DNA of 64,000 nt, taken from contig NC_067201.1 of NCBI RefSeq assembly GCF_000699445.3, positions 12,579,501 to 12,643,500 on the forward strand, in the 5' to 3' direction. Source of the stretch: Schistosoma haematobium (taxonomy: Eukaryota > Platyhelminthes > Trematoda > Strigeidida > Schistosomatidae). Shown here one piece after another: positions 1-11,478 of this stretch. Every line of letters begins with the position of its first letter. Position 1 is the first letter of the stretch. Under the pieces are notes generated by a model. It was given only the letters and a program-made list of their open reading frames with translations. It searched no databases and had not been told where the DNA came from. A program made the translations under genes and the position numbers.

Positions 1-781
1 AGAATCATCGATCTCAATCAAGTATGTTTTTATTGCTTAATAGTGAATGTCTAAAATAAATTCCTTTATTGTTTAGTGAAACATACTGAGATGTATACAG
101 AATAATATGAGATAGGGAAATAACAATCTTACATTGAGCTTGGTGACTTAATTGTTCAGTTATTTAAGTTTCAGTGACAACTTAATCAGAATAACTAAAT
201 AGATAGTATGGTACGGATTGTTGCGTAGGTTTATTCAATCCATTAAGTTTTCAGTGTAATAAAACAGTTAAGAAGATACATAGACAACCGCATGAATATA
301 CGAATATACACTGATAGAAGTCAATAGTTTATATGAATAAGTAGAAAATAATTAACCGGATAAAAACGACACATTTAACAATTAGATAAATATACCGCTC
401 TATATCAATTCATATAAAGTTTGTATAGACTTGTCATACTAATTCATCATTGTAAAACTATAAACTTGAGTAGATATATGCTCTCTGTCTTCAAGATCAA
501 CAGTTTGAGGCTACTATGATGAAGACTAGAAACTAAGCCGCAAAAGTGTAAAACAATTTACTATTGAAAGATGAGACATTTCATTAATTGGTTAAGTATT
601 TACCAATAAGGGAAAACTAGTACTAATGTAGAAAAACGTTCATTTGGTGTATATTAAATGATCCCCTAGTAATGATCCATGTCATATTTGTCTAGTCCTT
701 TATCCTAAACAAATCTATATGATTAATTTTTAAAACTTCACAAAAAAAAGTCATTATTTAATAAATCATTCTTTGATTTAG
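1..781. other. Intronic DNA upstream of first visible exon
   Basis: AT-rich sequence with no coding frame or repeat that I recognise. It ends in a pyrimidine-rich stretch and an AG acceptor at 780-781, so it is the 3' part of an intron whose 5' exon lies outside the window. Confidence 0.75.
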
Positions 782-1075
782 CTCCTTCAGATGCTCCAAG
801 TAACTTTCGTGTAGTTGGAGGTAATCAAACATCTGTACAGTTAGCTTGGGAACCACCAAGATTATTATATCGAAATGGTATTATAATAAAATATCAAGTT
901 CGATGTTATATTGTTGGTGAAGAAGAAACTCATGATGAATTAAAAACGCTAACAGAACAAACTTTAAAATTATCCAATCTACCAACAGCAACACATGCTT
1001 GTTTAGTACGTGCATGGACTAAGGCTGGTCCAGGACCTTGGAGTGATCGTATTCAATTTCTTATAAATCAGAAAG
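782..1075 (+). CDS. LAR: LAR-type receptor tyrosine phosphatase, exon 1 of 11 in window (FN3 domain)
   Basis: This exon encodes one complete fibronectin type III domain of about 98 residues, a cell-adhesion module of the extracellular region of a type IIa receptor protein tyrosine phosphatase. Visible FN3 marks are an APSNFRV strand A, the LAWEPP tryptophan of strand B, a KYQVRCY strand C and a final VRAWTKAGPGPWS strand F/G. It is a phase 1-1 exon: the first codon borrows a G from the previous exon, and it ends with one base before a GTAGGT donor. One-exon, phase 1-1 FN3 modules are typical of the family. More FN3 and immunoglobulin domains plus the signal peptide are expected upstream of the window. 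The LAR assignment rests on exons 5 to 11. Confidence 0.9.
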
Positions 1076-1365
1076 GTAGGTCAATTTGATAAAAAGAATA
1101 TCGTTTTGTTAAACTCAATGATCAGGTTTGTTAGCTTGAATATTACTACTAGAATATTTAATAGCATTTTTATTGATAGTTGTTTTTTCTGTAAATTCCT
1201 CTCGAATTGTTAGCTCTTAACAAAGGTTTTAGTAACATCCAAATTTTCCCATATCATGCCTTGTTTTCGATGAACCATGTACACTCTACTTAAAAATATA
1301 GTTATTATGTTAATCAGAAAATGTAGTAAATCTCATTCAGGACTGATTGATTATTGTAAACAAAA
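1076..1365. other. Intron 1, 5' part
   Basis: Begins with the GTAGGT donor. No coding potential or repeat recognised. Confidence 0.6.
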
Positions 1366-1715
1366 GATCATGAGTTAATTGAAGCTAGACCACCATGGAA
1401 AACGTGAAAGCACTGGACGGTCGTTTCGTCCTAGTATAGGTCCCCTCAGCATTGCACATCCAGGATCTCGTACACAGGATTCAAACTCAGGATCTTCAAT
1501 TACGCCCGCGAACGCTTAACCTCTAGATTACTGAGCCAATGTCCAACGGTGTTAATATCTAACTTCAACTAATCCACGAAATTGAGTGACACATCCACCA
1601 TTGTAATCAGTGAATTACTATCTCACAACAGACCCGGTTGAACTCCACCGGTCACTGCTCATGATCTCAACTATTAAAATTACTATAATATCCACAAAAA
1701 CCCCTTCTGATATTT
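1366..1715 (-). repeat. SINE-B copy (tRNA-derived, hammerhead decayed)
   Basis: Minus-strand tRNA head: an inverted B box (ATTCAAACTCAGG) lies near 1490 and the inverted A-box region near 1520. The hammerhead region at about 1407-1455 has GGGG where the core needs GGAG, so it should be inactive. The end (about 1660-1715) is an inverted copy of the element's own tail (CTCATGATCTCAAC ... CCCCTTCTGAT), so both termini are inverted repeats of each other. Confidence 0.8.
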
Positions 1716-2610
1716 TCATTTGTTTGATTTCGTGACATTTTATAAATAAATATAATATATTATCAGGTAAAAGTACAATATGGAGACAAGCCAATCAGAA
1801 TTGAGATTATGGTTTTTTAATTTTTCCCTCGCAAAATTCAAATATTATGTATCATAAGTAGTAGAAATACCTTTCTATACTACTCAAAATGTTCAAAATA
1901 ATGAAAAAAATTATTAGTTTGTTGCCATCATATAGTAAAAATAGTGGTCTCAAATGTAACAAATACTCAACTTTATCTGTTTAGATTGTTTATAATAGGA
2001 AAAATCAACATTATCCTTAATTATTAACGTTAAATCCTTAATCTTGAAACAAATTTTAACTTGTTGGTAATAGATATTATGAGACAGCATCTCAAACATC
2101 TTTGAATGAAATTCATTCATATGTCCATGGAAGAGTTTTGTATTGTGGCAGATGTCAATTCGTAATAAAATCCATAACTTTAAACTGTTAACTCTTAAAC
2201 TTTAATACCTAACGTTAGCCAAGAAAAATGTGTGAACTCCTGTAATTTTGTTTGAAACGTTAAGTGGTGTTCAATGAGACCGATAAATGAAATCCATAAG
2301 AACGAATATATATATCCCGTTACTTTTTTATATGCAGTTAAAACAATTTGTAAAAAAACCCTAACACGTTCATTTATTTGCATTTTGCATCGTTGTAGTT
2401 TTTTTCTTCTCAACCAGTTCATTTACAAAAGCCAGAAACTGACCGGAATCTTATCGTGGTCATTTTAAGCTCATCCCTAAACTATACTCCTACCCATTAT
2501 TGCTCTCGTATGATTTATTAAGTTTGAGAAGTCAATGACAACCCATATACTTGTAGGCTTATTCGTTTTAATAAATAAACTTTCGTATAATTCTATCTCA
2601 TTAAAACCAA
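1716..2610. other. Intron 1, no recognised element
   Basis: AT-rich. Two short overlapping open frames on opposite strands (2195-2468) lack any family signature and look like chance. Confidence 0.55.
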
Positions 2611-2611
2611 T

Positions 2612-2895
2612 TAAACATACTGTGGTATGTACTACTGACCGATAGATTTAAGTAGTATGTATCATTAATCGAAAGTAAAGTGACTGGAGGCAGAAAGTTC
2701 AGAAGATCGAAGAGAACTAGAACAAAGAGTAATTGGTATGGAAACGAGGGAACAATGAAGTCTGAGACAATTGGTGGATATTTTGCAAATGATGTATTTA
2801 CTGTATGGTTCTCAGATTTTACTAAGAAATTCTGTAATTTTGTATTCAAATACATTCGGTTGTCCCCGCCTGTGTTCGCGTTCACTACAAGTGAT
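2612..2895 (+). repeat. Dispersed repeat family D, copy 1
   Basis: About 285 bp, matching in order three other places in the window: 41862-42150 (inverted), 50200-50462 (direct) and 57310-57598 (inverted). Shared landmarks are GAAGTCTGAGACAATT, TTCTCAGATTTTACTAAG and a CCTGTGTTC end. Open frames on both strands here are not conserved among the copies, so I treat it as non-coding. I cannot name the family. Confidence 0.75.
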
Positions 2896-3105
2896 AAAAT
2901 CGAATTCAATGGAAAAATACATCATTCAGCTATATGTGACAACAAATAATGGTTTTTTAATATAATTCATTTTATGGTGATTTCATAGAATTTTGGTACA
3001 AGGCTAGTGTGTAACGTTTTAAAAAAGAAACACTAAAATTATAGATTTGCTTATGAGTATAAACCTATGACCTTGTACAATAACAAACTCAGTGTCATTT
3101 AGATC

Positions 3106-3310
3106 ATGAATCAATCATTGTTAGACCACCAATGAAAACTTGGAAGCATTGGATGACCGTTTCATCAGTGCTTATCTACTTAAGCGGGACTCAAAACCAG
3201 AAACTTCTGATGCACACTGCTGAAGAGTTCTAGACTAAAACGAAACAGCTGCCTTATGCTTCCAAGTGTTCACTGATTCATGATCTCAATAACAATCACT
3301 AATTACCACA
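3106..3310. repeat. Old SINE-B fragments (inverted then direct)
   Basis: A minus-strand tail and hammerhead remnant (about 3110-3200) is joined to a plus-strand hammerhead-to-tail remnant (about 3218-3310). Both are strongly diverged. Confidence 0.65.
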
Positions 3311-3595
3311 ATCTTACACTGATAATCTTATTCAATAATTTGAGAACACACATGTCTAATACATCATTGTTTTGAATGGTTTATCAGTTCAACGAACTTT
3401 ATTTAGAACAAATGATGAATATTGTCAGAAGGATGAACATTTTTAAAAATAAAAAACAAACAGACATTCATACTGGTTTGGGTTTTTTTTCAATGTTTTT
3501 GCTTTCCATGTTTCCATCAATTACCAATGTATATGGAAGATAAATGGAACTATTAATGAATAGATTTAGGAATGTAGGATGATTTCAAAGATATG

Positions 3596-3598
<3 letters not shown>

Positions 3599-3648
<50 letters not shown>
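3599..3648. repeat. (TA)n microsatellite
   Basis: About 50 bp of uninterrupted TA dinucleotides. Confidence 0.97.
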
Positions 3649-3649
<1 letters not shown>

Positions 3650-4009
3650 GTTACTGTATATTTCGACTGTATTTAATCCCTTCTATTCCATGAATTGAAC
3701 ATTTATAACCTACATTAATTGTTTTATTAAATGAATGAATACATGATTCACAATGTAAATAGATCTACTATGGTATTATCAAATGTAAAAGACATTTTAA
3801 TTTTAGCATGCTATTTATCATTTTGTATGTGTGTATGTGTGTGTGAAAAGCAAACAAACAAACACATTTGATGTAAATATGATAGAAATAAATGTGTACT
3901 ATGGAAATGTAATAGATGAATTATTTATAATACTATGGTCAGTTCACAAGATTTGTTATTATGGTAGTGGGTAGATCTGTTTTTTTTTGTTCGGCAACAA
4001 AAAAACAGG

Positions 4010-4335
4010 ATAAAATTAGTCATGGTAATGTGTTCTAACTTGTCTCCTTGTGCCCAATTAATGTATGATGTAATGATAGCACCAATTTGAGAACTGTGAA
4101 TTATCGGCCGGACCAATGAAGCATAAAACCCGTACAAGCAGTGCAGAGTCCTAGTCGATCCTTCTTTCTGACTGGGCTTACCTGTTGAGATTAGAACACC
4201 AATCCCAGACTCTGCGATATAAATCATGTATTTCAAACATACTGGGTTTATATATAACTCAAACAGTGCACATCGTACCATAAAATAGAAGATAACATTT
4301 GTACAAGATTTAGCCAAATGTGGCCGTGAATGTGT
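4010..4335. repeat. LTR-like repeat family E, copy 1
   Basis: Shares a long ordered similarity with 19320-19730 and 28490-28880: a CAATTTGAGAACTGTGA-like block, AAATCATGTATTTCAAAC, and CATACCATAAAATAG. Here it abuts a retrotransposon fragment exactly where that fragment's similarity stops (about 4336). Size and presence as lone copies suggest a solo LTR or LTR fragment, but no TG...CA ends or target duplication could be proved by eye. Confidence 0.6.
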
Positions 4336-4690
4336 AGCAATTCGGAAAACTCTTCCGGTCTCCCACATTGTATGAGCATTCCATGTACCTAAATTAATGG
4401 TTGCTCTGGTTGTCAGAAGGGGCATCAGCCTAGTGACCTCCAAAGGAACTCGGCTTTCACCATGAAGCGTCATAATTTTTCTAAATGGAGACCTTCTAAC
4501 TCCCAGAGCAAAGTTTAAATAGTTTGAATTATTCTTCCTGGTTAGCATATTTTTGGTGAGTTAGTTTTCTAAGGGATGGGGTCGCTAACCCCATGCCCAA
4601 CCTCCTCCTCTATCCGGGCTTGGGACCAGCAGTAGCCCAAGGAGGGCTCCAGGCGCAGTTAGGAAACAACCTACAACCAAATTATAATTA
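4336..4690 (-). mobile_element. RTE-type retrotransposon, 5' end fragment
   Basis: Read on the minus strand it contains the untranslated leader of the GTAA-tailed RTE family (compare 61326 onward), followed by the beginning of the endonuclease frame with the peptide TRATINLGTWNAHTMWETGR. In related elements this precedes the apurinic endonuclease core. The frame breaks off at about 4336, where repeat E starts. Non-functional remnant. Confidence 0.8.
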
Positions 4691-4945
4691 AATGAAATTA
4701 ACTACGTAGTTGCAATCACCCATCAATTAGCTTTGAACATCCATCTGGTGCTAAGTAACACAAAATGGTATATTCAGAATCTTGGAAGATCCTAAAACTC
4801 TTGTGGTATTTAAATATATAGAGAAACATTACAACTAAGTTGTTCAAGCTCCAACTAATTACCTGTAACAGTCAAATTCATTGACATAATTTGATCATTC
4901 TACCGAGTATATGATATGACATCGATTAATGCTAACTGATAATTT

Positions 4946-5575
4946 CTTACTTACTTACTTACGCCTGTTACTCCTAATGGAGCATAAGCCGCCGACCAGA
5001 ATTCTCCAACTCACTGTTACGGGCCTTCCTTCCTAGTTCCATCCAATTCTTGTTCATTTTTCTCATGTCTATCTCCATTTCTCGACGTAATGTGTTTTTT
5101 GGACTTCCACTTCTCTTTCGATCTTGAGGATTCCATATTAGGGGTTGTCTTGTGACGCAGTTGGGTGCTTTCCTCAATGTGTGTCCTATCCACTTACAGC
5201 GCTACTTCCTGATTTCTTCTTCCGCTGAGATCTGCTTTGTTCTCTCCCATAGTAGATTGTTGCTAATAGTGTCTGGCCAACAGATCTGGAGTATTTTGCT
5301 TAGACAGCTGTTAATAAACACGTGTATCTTCTGGATGATGGCTTTCGTACTCCTCCAGGTTTCCACCCCATACAGTAGAACTGTCTTGACATTTGTATTG
5401 AAAATTCTGACCTTGGTGTTGGTTGACAGTTGTTTTGAGTTCCAGATGTTCTTCAATTGTAAATATGCTGATCTTGTTTTTCCGATCTACGCCTTCACAT
5501 CTGCATCAGATCCACCGTGTTCATCAATGATACTGCCCAAATATATAAAGGTTTTTACATCTTCCAAATCTGATC
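4946..5575 (-). mobile_element. RTE-type retrotransposon, 3' fragment with GTAA tail
   Basis: On the minus strand this is the C-terminal part of the reverse transcriptase ORF, with peptides KNIWNSKQLSTNTKVRIFN, LLYGVETW and [19 protein letters not shown] split over two frames. It ends in the tandem tail GTAAGTAAGTAAG (inverted, 4946-4962). The 5' truncation and intact tail are what target-primed insertion produces. It is a separate insertion from the neighbouring 5' fragment, because the order is wrong for one element. Confidence 0.85.
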
Positions 5576-5948
5576 ATTTAGTATACTGAAATTTACAACT
5601 GATTAATCATTTGGTAATGACTAATGTTATATTTATCTAGTCTTTTAGTGTCAATAGAATTTCATTTATTAAGTTGCAATATGGTCACTAGTCTAAGTCA
5701 CTCTACATCGGGTGAATTATATTGAGACGCTAGATGGTTGGAGGTATTGATTAGATTGAATTGAACCTAAATTCTATACTAGTTAATATTTGTTAATGAG
5801 ATGTACCTGCACTCTTGAAGTAACCATTATTCCCTACGAAATTCAACCTTATTATATAGTGACTTTTATATAGTATTAAGAGAATTTATATAAGGAATAT
5901 TAATGTTTAACATTATTTATTCTTTAACTTAATCATATTTGTTTTTAG

Positions 5949-6130
5949 GTCCATCTCCTCCATTCAATATTCAAGTCTATTGGAAAACACAGTATATTTT
6001 AACAATTGAATGGAATCTACCAAAAGATAGAGAAAATATAGCTTATTTCATTATTTATTATGCAAAACAAAATAATCCAAAATTATGGCATAAATATTTT
6101 GTAAAAGATTTGAAAACAACAAAAGATTTA
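5949..6130 (+). CDS. LAR: LAR-type receptor tyrosine phosphatase, exon 2 (FN3 N-terminal half)
   Basis: Encodes about 60 residues, the first half of the second visible FN3 domain. It starts GPSPPFNIQVYW and has the strand B tryptophan in LTIEWNLP and a strand C FIIYYAKQ. The acceptor is TTTTTAG at 5942-5948. The first two bases complete the glycine codon opened by exon 1 (phase 1), and the exon ends on a codon boundary before a GTAAGT donor. The domain is completed by exon 3. Reading past the donor gives a stop within about 30 nt. Frame, splice sites and domain continuity all agree. Confidence 0.9.
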
Positions 6131-6195
6131 GTAAGTAACAAATTTAGAGTGATCAGTATTGAATAGAAATATATGTTAATGTTTACTTGTTAATT

Positions 6196-7078
6196 CTGGT
6201 TAGCGTTTTTCTACGGGATGGGTTCGCTAACACCATGCCCAACCCTCCTCCTTTACCCGGACTTGGGACCGGCAGTAACTCTAGAAGAGCTACAGGCCCT
6301 TTTATCGCATACACATGAACAAATGCAGATAAAGACAGCCAGTGTAGCCGCAGTCTCTGCATCAGTAGGCCTCAGCATACACAAGGGGAAAACCAAGGTC
6401 CTCAAATTCAAAACGAAGAACAGCAATCCAATCACTCTTGATGGCGAAACTCTGGAAAATGTAGAATCCTTCACATAACTGGGAAGCATCATCGATGAAC
6501 AAGGAGGTTCAGATGCAGACATAAAGGCGAGGATTGGCAAAGCAAGGGCCGCATTCCTGCTATTGAAGAACATATGGAACTCAAAACAACTGTCAACCAA
6601 TACCAAAGTGAGAATCTTCAATACGAACGTCAAGGCAGTTCTACTGTATGGAGCTGAAACTTGGAGAACTACAACAACCACCATCAAGAAGGTACAAGTA
6701 TTTATAAGTGGTTGTCTACACAAGATACTCAACATCCATTGACCGGATACCATCAGCAACGGCCTTCTATGGGAGAGAACAAACCAGCTTCCAGCGGAAG
6801 AAGAAATTAGGAAAAGACGATGGAAATGGGTATAACATACATTACGCACATCATCAAACTGCATCACGAGGCAAGCCCTGACTTGGAATCCTTAAGGGAA
6901 GCGTAAAAGAGGAAGGCCAAAGAACACATTACGTCAGGAAATAGAAGCAGATATGAAAAGGATGAATAACAACTGGAAGGAGCTGGAAAGTATTGCCCAG
7001 GACAGGTTTGGATGGAGAATGCTGGTGAGCGGCCTATGCTTCTTCACGAGGAGTAACAGGCGTAAGTAAGTAAGTAAG
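6196..7078 (+). mobile_element. RTE-type retrotransposon, internally deleted with inverted 5' leader
   Basis: From about 6291 to the GTAAGTAAGTAAG tail at 7062-7076 this is a plus-strand copy of the C-terminal reverse transcriptase region: SVGLSIHKGKTKVLKF, LGSIIDEQGGSDADIKARIG and LLYGAETW, with several in-frame stops. The first 95 bp (6196-6290) is the family's 5' leader in the opposite orientation. The endonuclease and the catalytic reverse transcriptase core are missing. This resembles the 5' inversions made by twin priming. Confidence 0.8.
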
Positions 7079-7678
7079 TTACTTGTTAATTAACTAGTTA
7101 AACGGATAACTTTGGTTGATGCAAGATATATTTAATGAAATAATGCACTGTGAATAGTTCTTACCTAGTATAATCGTAACTTTTAGAAGTATTCTATAAA
7201 AATGAGGTTGATTTGAATCCCACAAGAAGTTTCAGTTCTTTCAACACTAAAGATATGAGTTATTGATGGTTGACAACTAACACGACGCTTCTGACTACCT
7301 TGAGTATTGATTAGTTACTTAGACTAATGACCACATTGTAATTTATATCAATACTGGATAGACATGAATAATGTTTGTTTATATTTAGCAATCAACTAGT
7401 GTAAACGTTCATTTGTAACCTTGATAACCTTAGTTGATATTTGATCTTCATATCTAGTCAGAATTATAAAGTGCCTAAAAAAATACTATCCTTAATATTA
7501 ACAGATTTTCATTCAAGCTAAAAACTTTGAACCAAACAAGTAGAGATTCACATTCATGATAAGTTTATATTATTATTGAAATATTTGTCAAAAGAGAAGA
7601 TAAATTTGATATACTAACTTCTAAGAATATACAAATACAAATAATTCCACTTCCCACTTAAACTTTATATCATTTTTA
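7079..7678. other. Intron 2, no recognised element
   Basis: AT-rich sequence; nothing coding or repeated that I recognise. Confidence 0.55.
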
Positions 7679-7990
7679 TAAGCGAAGATGGATAGTGGCT
7701 AGCAGTAGAATCTAGGAGGTACATTCCGTCCTATTCGGGACTCGTCAGCTGGATGTACCTGCATCTCAGAATTAGTGTTCACTCTGCAACTCGAATCCAG
7801 TACAGTTATCCACTTAGCTACTGAGTTCTGATAGCCACCTACTTGTGCTATGGAGTGAAGTTTAAATTCATTTGGTGTTGTTTACTTGTATCTTCCTATT
7901 GTTATTTAAAACTACAATTGATCAGTTTCTTGTTGGCATATGTGCATTCTGTGCAGATTGCCTCCATATTACCTTAGGTCATTTGCTTTA
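7679..7990 (-). repeat. SINE-A (Smalpha-like) copy, minus strand
   Basis: Contains, inverted, the conserved tail (CTAGCCACTATCCATC), a hammerhead region (about 7713-7765), a tRNA-like B box (ACTCGAATCC near 7790) and an A box (TTAGCTACTGAGTT near 7815), then the AAACAACACC tail block. In ribozyme sense the core reads CTGACGAG but then GGAA instead of GAAA, so cleavage should be lost. Confidence 0.85.
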
Positions 7991-8275
7991 TAAGCAAAGA
8001 TGAATAGTAGCTAGCAGTGGAATCCAAGATATGCGTTTCACCTGAGATACAAATACATCCAGCTGACGACTCCTAAATAGTACAAAACAGGCGTCCTGTA
8101 TTCCACTGCTAGCTACAATCCATCTTTGCTTATAATACTTGTGAATTTATGCAATATCGAGGCAATACGCACAGTATACACATATGTAACCAAGAGACTG
8201 ATCAATTGCACTCCTAAATAACAATCGGAAGATACAAGTAAACAACACCAAATGAATTTATACCATTTTTATATA
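7991..8275 (+). repeat. SINE-A fold-back joined to plus-strand SINE-A
   Basis: The segment 7995-8035 is again inverted (AGCAAAGATGAATAGTAGC). It then switches at about 8038 to a plus-strand copy with a mutated hammerhead (CTGACGAC, AAAAC) and a full tail ending AAGTAAACAACACC. The arms flank the ribozyme core as a hairpin. Confidence 0.8.
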
Positions 8276-9079
8276 CATATATCATAAAGATTTAATATAA
8301 GCCGACCAAAAACAACAATTTAACCCAAAGCTTATCCACACAACTACCGATTATTGAGAGTTCATATTAATAAATTGATTCTTTTCAATAAAATAATCAT
8401 ACATTCTAACCTATTTACTATGATTATATATATATATATTACTTGAATAATCACTAAACTAACAACACAAATCTCTTTATGACGTCAATGATATCAAATT
8501 GTAAATCTCATTTTCATATCTCCATCTATTACATAATATAATAAGTCATGTTAAAGGCTATAAGTTCATTTTATTTTTCTTTCACCCAAACATTATGACG
8601 TATGAAATGACGAAATCAAAAAAAAAAAGAAAAAAAGAAAAAGAAAAATCAAGTCATTCATCTAAACAAATCACAATAAGTATACAAAGTATATTCATCA
8701 TCTTTAAAAAAAAAGAAAAGAAAAGAAAAGAAAGGAAGAACGAAATAGTAACAAGAGACCATTTTATTTGTTAAGTAGTTGGTTAAAATAAAATCAAAAA
8801 TGTTCAATACGTATATATGGAGGAAAAACACTTTTGTTTTTGTTGTTGTTATTATTCGAGTAACTGTTATCCATGATGAAAATTTACATTCTAAACAGTG
8901 ATTCATATATAATGATAAATATTTACTGAAACTAATATTGTAAAGAGATTTGAAACGTATAATGCTATTTTATATGTTGATAATATGGTTTAGAGTTATG
9001 TAATATGTAATATTTATTCTATTCTTTAAGGCAGAGAATGAATGAAATAAAACTTATTTAAGCTAAATTTCTTAATATT
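8276..9079. other. Intron 2, purine-rich low-complexity region
   Basis: Holds A/G-rich runs at about 8617-8650 and 8705-8745 and a short TA run near 8426. The open frame antisense to it is a by-product of the homopurine tract. Confidence 0.6.
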
Positions 9080-9668
9080 TCACTGATTGAAATCATGAGT
9101 CAATTAAAGTTAGACCACCATGGAAAACCTGGAAGCACTGGACGGCCGTTTCGTCCTAGTATGGGACTCCTCAGCAGAGCGCATCCACGATCCCGTACCC
9201 CGCGAGATTCGAACCCGGTCGGTCTCGCGCCAGGCGCTTAACGAACTAGACCACTGGGCCGGCCGGCATCCAACGGTGTTAATGTCTAACTTCAACCAAT
9301 CCACGAAGTTGCACCACCGTACACCATCGTCTTCAGTGAGTTCCTATCTCATAACAGACCTGGTTGAACTCCACTGGTAACGACTTCTCACTAGAACTCC
9401 AGGAAATACCTCTTGGAGACCGTCACTAATGAGCAGATGATGATTATAATCGGAGAGGGGTTTTGTGGAGATTTCTAGAAATTTCACTGGTTGAAATCAT
9501 GAGTAAATTGAAGCTAGACCATCATGGAAAACCTGGAAGCACAGGACGGTTGTTCCGTCCTAGTATGGGACTCTTCAGCAGTGCGCATTCACGATCCCCC
9601 CGCGAGATTCGAACCCAGGACCTATCAGTCTCGCGCCAGGCGCTTAACCAACTAAACCACTGAGCCGA
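9080..9668 (-). repeat. SINE-B tandem partial dimer
   Basis: Two head-to-tail minus-strand SINE-B units. The block TGAAATCATGAGT recurs at 9088 and 9492, giving a unit of 404 bp. Unit 1 has the inverted B box GATTCGAACCCGG, an A-box region and a near-perfect hammerhead (9135-9180). Unit 2 has a GGAAC mutation in its hammerhead core and stops after the A box. Confidence 0.88.
9135..9180 (-). ncRNA. Hammerhead ribozyme motif, SINE-B, core intact
   Basis: On the minus strand: CTGAGGA core, stem II GTCC/GGAC around CATACTA, then GAAAC, palindromic stem III ACGGCCGT and a GTC cleavage triplet. Stem I is GCTCTG against CAGTGC with one mismatch. The fold is predicted by inspection only. Confidence 0.75.
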
Positions 9669-9679
9669 CATATATACCG

Positions 9680-10107
9680 AGTATAGACAGCATAACAGCA
9701 TTCTCTATTCAACTCTGTCCTCGGCAATACTTTTCAGTTGTTCTCAGTTGCTATTCATCATTTTTATGTTGGTTTCCGATTCTTGATGTAGTGTGTTCTG
9801 TGGCTTTGTCCACTTGCATTACCCTTTAGGATCCCAAGTTAGGATTTGCTTCATGATGTAATTTGATTAATATCATAATGTATGTTCTATTCATTTCCAA
9901 TGTCTTTTCCTAATTTCCTCTTCAGTTCGTGGCTGGAATGTTCACTCACACAGTAGGCTGTTGTTGATGGTATCTGACCAATGGACATTGAGTATCTTAC
10001 ATAGATAATGGTTTATAAATACTTGTAGTTTTTTTATGATAGTTGTTGTGGTTCTCCACGTTTCAGCTCGGTACAGTAGAACTATATTGATGTTCGTATT
10101 GAAGTAA
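9680..10107 (-). mobile_element. RTE-type retrotransposon 3' fragment, old
   Basis: The minus strand matches the C-terminal reverse transcriptase region of the copies at 4946-5575 and 6291-7078 (blocks equivalent to LLYGAETW, WPDTISNNLL and RVGWRMLV), but it is heavily mutated and the tail is missing. Confidence 0.75.
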
Positions 10108-10294
10108 TATAACTATTTTCAGTTTTATGGAAGGTTATTTATGAACTGAATTGCTCAAGAGTAATCTTAATCCGTAAGGAGTACATGTACGCCTTATTGA
10201 TATGTTTTAACTAACAAGAAACTTAGATAAAGCAGGGTATTTTGATGACTACCTTTGACTACCTAATATACAAAGAATGAAGATCTGTCAGTAT

Positions 10295-10625
10295 GGGGTT
10301 GTGGAGACTGTTGGATTTTATTCAAATAATCACTGAAAGCCTGGAAGAAATGGAAGATCGTTTTGGTCTTGTATGGGTCTCATCAGCAGTGCACTCCAAC
10401 GACCTCGCAACTGGAAATCAAACATTAGACTTCTTCCTTCGTCTCTAAACGTCTAAACTCTAAACCACTGACATGGGGTCCAACTCTGTATAAATCTAAT
10501 TTCAATCAGTCTTTGGTATTGCGTGACTATTTTCCATTGATTTCAGTAGATGACTACTTAACACCCTACATGATTGAATTCCATCGGTCACCGCTTCTCA
10601 CTAGAACTCCAGAAATTACTAGTGA
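10295..10625 (-). repeat. Old SINE-B copy
   Basis: Recognisable but diverged hammerhead region (GAAATGGAAGATCG ... CTCATCAGCAGTGC) and the family's CTTCTCACTAGAACTCCAG block. Ribozyme core destroyed. Confidence 0.7.
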
Positions 10626-11184
10626 ATGATGTTAAGAAGTCTGATTAGTAAAAATTTTGATTTGAGGCTTGCTACTGATAACCATTCAGAAAATTTTAAT
10701 TAACTTCAGTTTGACAACTAAATTAGTGCCTTCTGAAAGCAAATCGACCGCTGAAGAATGAAACTGAGGCAGTTTTCTCACCATTGAAACTATAATCAGT
10801 ATTTTGAGAAAAGTGTGTATTAGAGCAACAAAGAAGTGACACTCCCTGTTGGATACAGGCTCACATGAACCAACCCTAAAAAAAGGGAGGCTATCACTAA
10901 CCTATTCAAGCAGCAACTGACCCCTTGTTAGACTTGGATATTTACAGTTGGCTGATCAATGAGTAGTAACTGAGGTCATGTTTGTCTACCCTTTGAAAGA
11001 TGGTCGAATTCTATTGATTTATTGAGCCATTATAATTTGAAAATTTACTATGTTGAAACAATTCTGAACATACTTATCATCATTATGAGAACTCAACATT
11101 TATATTGTGTTTCGCAGGACACTAATTAAGCTTCTCACATGTAAACTACATTGTTATCAAAAATGACAACTACTGATCTCATTG
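10626..11184. other. Intron 2, mostly unique
   Basis: Only a short stretch (about 10915-11010) resembles the SINE-C flank module found at 44380-44475. Otherwise nothing recognised. Confidence 0.5.
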
Positions 11185-11380
11185 AACTTGTGGACCGATC
11201 TAAGTTAGACCACTTGTAGGCACTGGACGGCCATTTTTCCTAAATGCAAGACTTCTCAGCGGTGCACATCCACGACTATGCAAACGAGAATCGAACCTAG
11301 GATATTTGAACAATAAACCTCTATACCATAGAGACGGGATCCAGTGGTGCCTATGTTTAACTTCAGTCAATCTTACTGAT
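11185..11380 (-). repeat. Old SINE-B fragment
   Basis: Contains GGCACTGGACGGCCAT, a mutated hammerhead core and an inverted B box (GAATCGAACCTAGG). It lies about 100 bp before the next exon. Confidence 0.7.
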
Positions 11381-11478
11381 CTAATTATAACCTTTTTGTG
11401 ACAAAACGTAACTCCACTTTATTTATTTCTTTGTTCAATAGTTTTTGTCTTCACAAATATTTTTAAAAATTATTTTAG

